Source of the DNA: Saprospiraceae bacterium
GTDB taxonomy: Bacteria > Bacteroidota > Bacteroidia > Chitinophagales > Saprospiraceae
DNA length: 12,449 bases
Direction: 5' to 3'
NCBI GenBank assembly: GCA_025455635.1
Contig: JALOMF010000053.1
Span: forward strand, 1 to 12,449
Part shown: positions 7,472 through 12,449 of the stretch, in pieces
How the letters are laid out: every line of letters starts with the position of its first letter
Position numbering within the stretch: position 1 is the stretch's first letter
Position numbers and translations under genes: made by a program
Notes under the pieces: generated by a model
Database searches by the model: none
Told to the model about the DNA's origin: nothing
What the model saw: the letters and a program-made list of their open reading frames with translations, nothing else

Positions 7472-8497
7472 GTGGTCATTGGGACGAGGCTGATGCCTTC
7501 AAGCCTATATTCATTCAATCCTTCAATCCATCAATTGCGCTTACCGACCTACCAGCAAATCGTCACCGCCATCGAGCAGCACCCGTGGGTGCAGGCTGTG
7601 CTGAATTGGTCGAAGGCCCGTTCCTTTCCGGGCTTTTTCGGGGTGCCGCTATTTGACGTGGTGGTTTTTGTGTACAACGAATCGCTCCGCAACACGCTTT
7701 TTTCGAGGGCAAATGCGATGGCGTTCAGCTTCTTCCTGTCGTTGTTCCCGGCCATCATCTTCCTGTTCACGGTGGCCACCTACCTGCCCATCTACGATAC
7801 GTTCGAGCATGAAATCAACGGCTATATCAGCCTCATCATGCCCAACAATGCCGGGAAGGAACTTCAGGCCACCATCAAAGAACTGGTCAAGCCCAATTCC
7901 AGCTTCCTGTCCATCGGGTTTTTCCTGGCCATTTACTTCTCTTCCAATGGCATGATGGCCATGATGCAGGGCTTCGAGAAGTCGTACACCCGCACCTTCC
8001 ACGACCGTGCGGGCTGGAAGAAGCGGCTCATCGCCATCGGACTCACCTTGCAGCTCGGACTGCTGCTGGCCGGCTCGGTGGTGCTCATCATCCTCGGCGA
8101 CCTTTTGCTCAACTGGCTGGTTGACCTCTTCCAAATCAACATCGTCACCAGCGTGGCCATCGGCTTCTTCCGCTGGCTGGTCATACTCACGCTTTTCTAT
8201 TTTGGCATTGCCCTCATTTACCGCTACGGTGTGGCCATGAAGCGCAAGCTGAAATGGATAACGCCCGGTGCCACCCTCGCCACCATCCTCTCAATACTCA
8301 CCTCGGTCGGCTTTTCTTTTTATGTAAATGCGTTCAATACCTACAACAAGGTCTATGGCTCCATCGGCACCATCATCGTGCTCATGCTCTGGATTCAGTT
8401 GAACTGCCTCATCCTGCAAATCGGCTTTGAACTGAACGCCAGCATCGCCGTGAACCGGGACTTGAAGGCGGAGCAGCCGGTGGTGGAGGAAGAGTGA
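7472..8497 (+). CDS. YihY/BrkB-family inner-membrane protein
   Basis: The protein has the six-helix architecture of the YihY family (once annotated ribonuclease BN), whose members are polytopic inner-membrane proteins of unsettled function. Hallmarks are ANAMAFSFFLSLFPAIIFLF (80-99), a second helix with FFLAIYFSSNGMMAMM, WITPGATLA (262-270) and the closing helix YGSIGTIIVLMLWIQL (295-310) followed by GFELNAS. Residues are numbered from ATG 7472. That start is doubtful: the promoter at 7438-7470 puts the transcript start at or after it, and the next 60 bases are iterated TTCAATCC words typical of a leader. ATG 7493 or TTG 7535 (giving a start just before RLPTYQQIV) are better candidates. The gene is divergent from the LPS-export permease. 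Confidence 0.9.
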   Translation: MVIGTRLMPSSLYSFNPSIHQLRLPTYQQIVTAIEQHPWVQAVLNWSKARSFPGFFGVPLFDVVVFVYNESLRNTLFSRANAMAFSFFLSLFPAIIFLFTVATYLPIYDTFEHEINGYISLIMPNNAGKELQATIKELVKPNSSFLSIGFFLAIYFSSNGMMAMMQGFEKSYTRTFHDRAGWKKRLIAIGLTLQLGLLLAGSVVLIILGDLLLNWLVDLFQINIVTSVAIGFFRWLVILTLFYFGIALIYRYGVAMKRKLKWITPGATLATILSILTSVGFSFYVNAFNTYNKVYGSIGTIIVLMLWIQLNCLILQIGFELNASIAVNRDLKAEQPVVEEE

Positions 8498-8501
8498 TTC
8501 G

Positions 8502-8778
8502 ATTGCGGATTTGGGATTTCGGATTGCGCCTGCCTGTTCGGCAGACAGGGATTTGGGGGAAGTGCCCAATTGCGCTGACTACTTGAGCTATGAACCAGAA
8601 AGGGGCGGAGCTATTTGGATTGCGGATTTCGGATTGCGGATTGCGCCTGCCTATTCGGCAGACAGGGATTTGGGGGAAGTGCCCAATTGCGCTGACTACC
8701 TGAGCCATGAACCAGAAAGGGGCGGTTTTATTCCGTACGTCCCCTCAATCCGCAATCCGCAATCCGAGATCCGCAATC
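8502..8778. repeat. Non-coding repeat region bounded by inverted ATTGCGGATT arrays
   Basis: The 279-bp gap between the converging YihY-family and 7-TM genes has no credible gene. On the left (8502-8527) and in the middle (8617-8645) it carries iterated ATTGCGGATT/TTCGGATTGCGG words; on the right (8746-8778) it carries the reverse complement, CAATCCGCAATCCGC and similar. The right array ends inside the last codons of the 7-TM gene. The opposed arrays could fold back on each other in a transcript from either strand and act as a two-way barrier to read-through. Confidence 0.7.
8520..8725. repeat. Two 89-bp direct repeats with internal hairpins
   Basis: Copy A (8520-8608) and copy B (8637-8725) differ at 3 of 89 positions and are offset by 117 bp. 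Each holds two short potential hairpins: CTGCC/GGCAG around the first third (8530-8544 in copy A) and TTGGG/CCCAA next (about 8553-8569). Each ends in GAACCAGAAAGGGGCGG. Near-identity of the copies suggests recent duplication or conservation as a structured unit. Apparent open frames through them are chance. Confidence 0.85.
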
Positions 8779-9466
8779 AAATCGGCTTTTCCAGCATTTT
8801 TTTGCTTCCCAAGTAAAAATACCAGCACGCCACGCCCATCAGCACGTGCGCCATGTCCATGTGGTTGAACCAGATGCTGATGGCCCAGATGTTTACGAAG
8901 AAAACAGCGCCGATAGTGGCCCAAAGCACACCGAGCAGGAAGAGGCGGCTGCCCTCGTGCCTAGTTTTCAAATAAACATAGCCGTGGAAGCCCCCCGTCA
9001 CGATGAGGATGCCGTAGGCGGCGTGGCCCATCACGTACAAGAACTCCATGGTGACGACGGAGATGACGAGGAAGAACGCCAGTTCCACCATGTTCAGCAC
9101 GGCGAAGAACTTGGCCAGCCGGGGCCGGATGAGCGGGAAGGCATGGAAAATGGCTGCCCGCTCCAGAAAGGCCACGGAAAACATGCTGACGTACCAGCCC
9201 GGTATTTTCCAATGAATAGTAAGCGCATAGTTGAAGCTGTGGCCGATGAGGCCGCCGAGGAGCGTGGCCATGCCCATCGTCAAGAAATAGCCCCGCGCAA
9301 GCCAATGGATGCTCCCCCGCTTTTCGGGCTTGCCGAGCTTGTAGTAAGCGTACCAGCATATGACCGTCACCAGCACGTCGGTCAGCATGGTGATGGGTTC
9401 ATCCACCCGTATGCCAAATGGATAAACAGGTGGGTTATTGAAATAGGAGTTGATAGGTGGGTTCAT
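8777..9466 (-). CDS. Seven-helix membrane protein, DUF6962-like
   Basis: The 229-residue protein is almost wholly hydrophobic, with about seven membrane helices. It resembles the DUF6962 family in the opening VDEPITMLTDVLVTVICW (21-38) and in the short loop GGLIGHSFNYAL (71-82). Polar residues that fall inside helices (E23, D30, H76, H202, D204, H207) recall the metal-binding His/Asp pattern of the CREST hydrolase superfamily, which includes alkaline ceramidases, so a membrane-embedded hydrolase is possible; this is inference. The start ATG 9466 has AAGG three bases upstream and gives a short N-terminus with two similar NPP segments before the first helix. The gene lies downstream of the symporter on the same strand but is separated from it by a strong terminator, so it likely has its own promoter. 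Confidence 0.75.
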   Translation of the reverse strand: MNPPINSYFNNPPVYPFGIRVDEPITMLTDVLVTVICWYAYYKLGKPEKRGSIHWLARGYFLTMGMATLLGGLIGHSFNYALTIHWKIPGWYVSMFSVAFLERAAIFHAFPLIRPRLAKFFAVLNMVELAFFLVISVVTMEFLYVMGHAAYGILIVTGGFHGYVYLKTRHEGSRLFLLGVLWATIGAVFFVNIWAISIWFNHMDMAHVLMGVACWYFYLGSKKMLEKPI

Positions 9467-9471
9467 TTACC

Positions 9472-9536
9472 TTTTTTACAAAAATAGAAACGCCGCAGCG
9501 AAGTGATCGCTGCGGCGTTTCTATTTTTGTAAAAAA
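9472..9536 (-). terminator. Strong intrinsic terminator after the symporter gene
   Basis: Arms 9472-9501 and 9507-9536 are perfect 30-base inverted repeats around the loop AGTGA, with a GC-rich core GCCGCAGCGA and outer A/T tracts that give a U-rich tail on both strands. It starts 10 bases past the symporter stop codon and would end that message. Because each arm contains TATTTTTG, the - strand also shows a TAnnTTTG match at 9479-9486 just before the next gene's ATG, which may be coincidence. Confidence 0.88.
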
Positions 9537-9546
9537 CCAGGGCAAT

Positions 9547-11211
9547 TTACCAAAACACAATATACAACCACGCCAGCACGCCCATCACTATCAGTGTGCC
9601 TACGGCAAATGAGCCCCCAATCCGGAAGTCCTCGAAGTCCACTTTCATGGCTTTCGTGTTGTCCTTGCTCTTCGGGTCGGCGAGGCTGATGATGACCATC
9701 AGTGCCACGAGGATGACGAAGACCCAGCCCATCCGGTCGAGGAAGGGGATATTGGGCGTGAGGAACTTGAAGGCCGTGCTGAGGGGAATGGTAAGCAATG
9801 CTGCCACGAGTGCCGCCATCGAATTGGTGCGCTTCCAGAAGAAGCCCAGCAGGAAGATGGCCACCACGCCCGGCGAGATGAAGCCCGTGTACTCTTGGAT
9901 GTACTGGAAAGCTTGGTCGAGGTTGCGCAGCATCGGCGCTACGAGGATAGCCACAAGCATGGCCACCACGATGGTGATGCGGCCAATGCGTACCAGTTGC
10001 TGCTCCGAGGCGTTTTGCCCCCAGAATTTTTTGTAAATATCGAGGGTGAAAATGGTGGAAATCGAGTTGGCCTTGCCCGCCAATGACGCCACGATGGCTG
10101 CCGTCAGCGCCGCAAAGGAGAGGCCCATGAGGCCGTGTGGCAGCAGGTTGATGAGCACCCCGTAGCTCTTGTCTGGCTTGATGACCATGTTCGATACGCC
10201 ATCAACCACGGCAGTGCCCAGCATTTCCTGTTGGAAAAGGCCGTTCTTGTGCAGCACGTAGGCAGCGATGCCCGGCAGTACTACGATGACGGGCATGAGC
10301 AGTTTCAGGAAGGCTGCGAAGAGGATGCCCTTGCGGGCCGTGGGCAACGAAGCTCCGAGTGCCCGCTGGGTAATGTACTGGTTGCAGCCCCAATAGTTGA
10401 GGTTGGCTATCCACATGCCGCCGATGAGCACCGTGAGGCCGGGCAGGTCCATGTAGGCATCCCGCTGGCCGCCCTGCCCGTCGGGCATGGACATTTGCCC
10501 TTCGGAAAAAATCATGTGGAAATGCTCCGGTGCCTTTTCCTTGAGCAAGCCAAGGCCCGCCCATGCGCCATCTGCCCCGAATTGCGTAGCGACCAAATCC
10601 AAAGCCAAGTACGTGGTGGCCAAGCCGCCCAGCACCAGCACGAAGACCTGTATCACGTCGGTGTAGCCAATCACCTTCATGCCGCCGAGGGTGATGATGA
10701 CGGCGAAAATGGCGCAGAACAGCACGCAGGCCATGAAGCTGAAGCCGGAAATGGTGCTGATGGCCAAAGCCCCCAAATACAGGATGGCCGAAAGGTTGAC
10801 GAAGACATAAACGAAGAGCCAGAACACGGCCATGAGCGTGGCCACCGTGCCGCTATACCGCTGCTGGAGAAACTGCGGCATGGTGAAAATCTTGTTCTTC
10901 AAATAGCCCGGCATCAGGAAAATGGCCACGAAGAGCAGGGTCAGTGCCGCCATCCACTCGTAGGTGGAGATGGCGAGGCCCATTGCGAAGCCCGACCCCG
11001 ACATGCCGATGAACTGCTCGGCGCTGATGTTGGAGGCGATGAGCGAGGCCCCGATGGCCCACCAAGTGAGGGCGCCTTCGGCGAGGAAGTAGTCGGCAGA
11101 GGAGGCTTCCTTGGCCTTTTTCTTCGAGTAAATCCAGTAGCCGTAGCCCGCCACGACGAGGAAATAAATGAGGAAAACGAAGTAGTCTAAAGATTCAAGT
11201 TGGTTTTGCAT
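9547..11211 (-). CDS. Sodium/solute symporter, SSS family, SGLT-like
   Basis: The 554-residue protein has the LeuT-fold layout of the SSS family and is close in pattern to the Vibrio galactose transporter vSGLT. Visible segments are IASNISAEQFIGMSGSGFAM (58-77), TYEWMAA (83-89), ITLGGMKVIGYTDVIQ (173-188), IANLNYWGCNQYITQRALGA (268-287), SFAALTAAIVASLAGKANSI (365-384) and FQYIQEYTGFISPG (435-448). Q66, E85, N270, Y273 and W274 fall where vSGLT has its sugar-contacting or gating residues, so a hexose substrate is likely. In the sodium-site helix, the pair of serines of vSGLT reads Ala375-Ser376 here; the second, more conserved serine is kept. It imports solute with Na+ across the inner membrane. 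No partner gene shares its transcript. The upstream 160 bases to the next terminator hold no clear promoter. Confidence 0.92.
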   Translation of the reverse strand: MQNQLESLDYFVFLIYFLVVAGYGYWIYSKKKAKEASSADYFLAEGALTWWAIGASLIASNISAEQFIGMSGSGFAMGLAISTYEWMAALTLLFVAIFLMPGYLKNKIFTMPQFLQQRYSGTVATLMAVFWLFVYVFVNLSAILYLGALAISTISGFSFMACVLFCAIFAVIITLGGMKVIGYTDVIQVFVLVLGGLATTYLALDLVATQFGADGAWAGLGLLKEKAPEHFHMIFSEGQMSMPDGQGGQRDAYMDLPGLTVLIGGMWIANLNYWGCNQYITQRALGASLPTARKGILFAAFLKLLMPVIVVLPGIAAYVLHKNGLFQQEMLGTAVVDGVSNMVIKPDKSYGVLINLLPHGLMGLSFAALTAAIVASLAGKANSISTIFTLDIYKKFWGQNASEQQLVRIGRITIVVAMLVAILVAPMLRNLDQAFQYIQEYTGFISPGVVAIFLLGFFWKRTNSMAALVAALLTIPLSTAFKFLTPNIPFLDRMGWVFVILVALMVIISLADPKSKDNTKAMKVDFEDFRIGGSFAVGTLIVMGVLAWLYIVFW

Positions 11212-11374
11212 GTATTACATTTTGGGGCGAAAGAAAGGGAAAAAGGCGGGGATGTGCAAAAAATGTTTTGCAGGATGGTGGTTTCGGTCGTTTTTGAGTT
11301 GTGCTAGTCGGTGGGAGTCTATGAACGTGCGGGTGGGTTCTTAGCTAGTTCATGGCATCAGAGGCAATACAACT

Positions 11375-11417
11375 AAAAAAAAATCCCCGCCAGCGGTGTT
11401 ATCCACTGACGAGGATT
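11375..11417 (-). terminator. Minus-strand intrinsic terminator
   Basis: Read on the - strand, a 15-base arm AATCCTCGTCAGTGG, a 6-base loop and the arm CCGCTGGCGGGGATT form a hairpin with 12 Watson-Crick and 3 G-U pairs, followed by a run of nine T. On the + strand the same three positions are A-C mismatches, so the element is directional. It would end transcripts coming from the right, either from the two-gene module or, originally, from the gene whose remnant lies just upstream. Confidence 0.8.
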
Positions 11418-11541
11418 ATTTAACCCCAAAAAACCATAGTCTTATAACGCAGCACGGTAGAATGTGGTTGCGTGGAATTTGTGAAAAATTTGATTTTTTT
11501 TGAAAATCTATGAGCTGGTTTTCAAAACAAAGTTGACTCGT

Positions 11542-11647
11542 TCATTTTCGCTTGCTTGGCGGCTTGACCGCTTTTTTCTCTGGCCTCCATCCCACTTTAC
11601 CTCGACAAGAACGAATACATCGCCGGAATCACGAGCAGTGTCAGTAG
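11542..11647 (-). pseudogene. Possible 3' remnant of an RND efflux pump gene
   Basis: On the - strand, 11647-11600 reads LLTLLVIPAMYSFLSR, which fits the end of the last membrane helix of AcrB-type RND transporters (typically L-L-T-L-x-V-I/V-P-x-x-Y-S). A stop precedes it at 11650-11648 and TAA follows at 11599-11597. Shifting frame by one base at that TAA continues with GKVGWRPEKKAVKPPSKRK to TGA 11544-11542, a plausible basic cytoplasmic tail. The simplest view is a gene deleted down to its last 35 or so codons, with one small frameshift; the terminator at 11375-11417 would then be its own. The match is short, so chance is not excluded. Confidence 0.45.
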
Positions 11648-11666
11648 CTAGAATCATAATTTACCA

Positions 11667-11882
11667 TCAAGCCGCCTTTGCCTTCAAAGTTGCCTTTATT
11701 TGAAGATTGGATAGCAGTTGGCTCAATTGTTTCAAGAAATCATCCCGCTGGCGCTCGTATTGCGACACCATACTTTCTTGCCCATTGAGCTGTTGTACAG
11801 AAATCATGTAGTTGACCTTTTGGATGCACTCCAAAACGCCGAGAATTTTTGCCGAATCTATTTTCTGAACGAGGTCATTCAT
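11667..11882 (-). CDS. Small helical protein paired with the nucleotidyltransferase-like gene
   Basis: I do not recognise this 71-residue protein. It is predicted from composition to be nearly all helix, with a heptad-like C-terminal half (YERQRDDFLKQLSQLLSNLQ, 42-61) that could form a coiled coil, and it ends in a Lys/Ala-rich tail. There is no signal peptide or membrane segment. Its ATG at 11882 follows the upstream stop codon by a single base, so translation of the two is probably coupled. A small helical protein directly after a nucleotidyltransferase-like one suggests a partner or antidote role; this is inference from arrangement alone. Confidence 0.65.
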   Translation of the reverse strand: MNDLVQKIDSAKILGVLECIQKVNYMISVQQLNGQESMVSQYERQRDDFLKQLSQLLSNLQIKATLKAKAA

Positions 11883-11883
11883 G

Positions 11884-12333
11884 CTATTTGAATTTTATTT
11901 CCAAAAATCCTTTTTCAAACTGTTTGCCAGAGTCATCAATTCGGGTGTGGCCATACAAATCTTCCCAATAAAGCCTGTCCAAATGGGTCAAGTAATAACG
12001 GCTATGGGCAGGTGGATAAACAATGGAATAGTATAAATCCAACCCCTTCGTGTTTTTCTGGCTACCATTAAACCACTCGTTGTCCAGTGATGACTTTTTA
12101 CGTTCACAAACCTTGAAATCAATGAAAAATACTGCATCAATGTCATTCGGTTCGGTTTTAGTACTTACTGCACTTCCATCTATCCAAACTACAAACTCAC
12201 TGGTAACGGCATTCTTGAAACCTTCGAGAAACACCATAAATTCATAAACTAGCTGCTGCCTTTTCAGCGATTTTGTCGAGAAAGTGGCCTTGAAATCTTG
12301 CAACTCTATGCCCAAGCCTTGACCGCCAAGCAT
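11884..12333 (-). CDS. Nucleotidyltransferase-like protein (DUF6932 type)
   Basis: From ATG 12333 the protein has 149 residues. The segment VVWIDGSAVSTKTEPNDIDA (48-67) is the nucleotidyltransferase-fold signature: G53-S54, then P62 and D64-x-D66, with D99 in GLDLYY a possible third metal ligand. The N-terminus (GLGIELQDFKATF) and the end (LYWEDLYGHTRIDD, then KGFLEI) match the layout I associate with DUF6932 proteins, whose role is not established. Relatives in the wider fold transfer nucleotides to proteins or RNA, and some act as toxins or antitoxins. A TTG at 12348 would add five residues, but the ATG fits the family start better. The gene is AT-rich compared with the symporter and forms a tight pair with the next gene. 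A weak -7-like TAACTTTT lies on the - strand at 12351-12358. Confidence 0.75.
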   Translation of the reverse strand: MLGGQGLGIELQDFKATFSTKSLKRQQLVYEFMVFLEGFKNAVTSEFVVWIDGSAVSTKTEPNDIDAVFFIDFKVCERKKSSLDNEWFNGSQKNTKGLDLYYSIVYPPAHSRYYLTHLDRLYWEDLYGHTRIDDSGKQFEKGFLEIKFK

Positions 12334-12449
12334 GTCACAGAATGTCAAGAAAAGTTAAGAAGTTGCTTGCGTATCAATCCATTGAATCTAAATGCATTAA
12401 CCAAACTGGCAGTTACGTCAGTGCTCGCGGGTGACCTTTTCGAAGCAGG

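Larger units (their letters stand above)
11212..11666. other. 455-bp gap without an intact gene
   Basis: This stretch between the symporter and the small helical gene holds a minus-strand terminator (11375-11417) and a likely remnant of an RND transporter gene (11542-11647), listed separately. The part next to the symporter start (11212-11374) should contain its promoter, but I find no clean TAnnTTTG match. A + strand open frame at 11500-11703 has no recognisable features and crosses the neighbouring gene's end; I do not accept it. Confidence 0.6.

Noticed and set aside
8511..8816. 101-codon open frame through the 89-bp repeats
   Set aside because: The protein only translates the two repeat copies and overlaps the end of the 7-TM gene; it has no independent support.
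10135..11190. 351-codon open frame on the + strand opposite the symporter
   Set aside because: Composition is His/Glu/Gly-rich without hydrophobic core or motifs; it is the antisense shadow of the SGLT-like gene.
11420..11437. Six-codon leader frame (MVFWG) just before the minus-strand terminator, suggesting attenuation of the symporter
   Set aside because: Too short to distinguish from chance, no alternative antiterminator pairing was seen, and the terminator is better explained as ending transcripts from upstream.
12418..12447. Possible last codons of a further gene on the - strand at the right edge (CFEKVTREH then TGA)
   Set aside because: The codons are GC-rich like real coding DNA and the sequence turns AT-rich after the stop, but nine residues are too few to support a gene.
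1..12449. CRISPR arrays, tRNA or rRNA genes, complete insertion sequences
   Set aside because: No regularly spaced repeats with unique spacers, no cloverleaf or rRNA-like sequence, and no transposase recognised on either strand.

Overview
The window looks like a chromosomal stretch from a Bacteroidota bacterium, probably of the Saprospiria/Chitinophagia kind. The reasons are a moderately high GC content in core genes, promoters that fit the Bacteroidota -7 motif TAnnTTTG instead of the sigma70 -10 box, start codons with little Shine-Dalgarno sequence, a YjgP/YjgQ permease with the N-terminus typical of the phylum, and intergenic regions full of short iterated and palindromic repeats. This assignment is inference from style and family resemblance; no rRNA or other marker gene is present.

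Left part (1-4519, + strand): the 3' part of an AT-rich RelE/ParE-type toxin gene, then a three-gene sugar cassette. The cassette encodes an MFS sugar:H+ symporter, a PfkB-family fructokinase and a secreted GH32 lipoprotein (exo-fructanase or invertase type). Together they suggest a short pathway: the GH32 enzyme releases fructose from fructan or sucrose outside the inner membrane, the MFS protein imports it, and the kinase makes fructose 6-phosphate. No SusC/SusD pair or sugar regulator is in view. A cluster of 51-bp repeats sits before the GH32 gene, and a perfect 14-bp palindrome lies inside that gene, read in frame.

Middle (4520-8776): on the - strand, a DUF4240 gene overlaps by ATGA the start of a small nuclease-like reading frame broken by one in-frame TGA. 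This tail-to-tail block ends 8 bp from the GH32 gene. Next come an LPS-export permease (YjgP/YjgQ, LptF/LptG family) on the - strand and a divergent YihY/BrkB-family membrane protein on the + strand. Beyond that gene lies a non-coding stretch with two 89-bp direct repeats flanked by inverted ATTGCGGATT-type arrays.

Right part (8777-12449, - strand): a 7-TM protein resembling DUF6962, a perfect 30-bp-arm terminator, and an SGLT-like sodium/solute symporter. Upstream of the symporter is a 455-bp gap with a strong minus-strand terminator and what looks like the last scrap of an RND efflux pump gene. The right end is an AT-rich two-gene module: a nucleotidyltransferase-like DUF6932-type protein followed 1 bp later by a small helical protein.

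The AT-rich accessory pieces (toxin, DUF4240 plus broken nuclease, nucleotidyltransferase pair) alternate with GC-rich housekeeping and transport genes, which suggests repeated small insertions and decay between stable genes. I did not find a clearly new large system. The best leads are the broken nuclease next to DUF4240, the in-frame palindromic insert in GH32, the tandem structured repeats and the nucleotidyltransferase pair.
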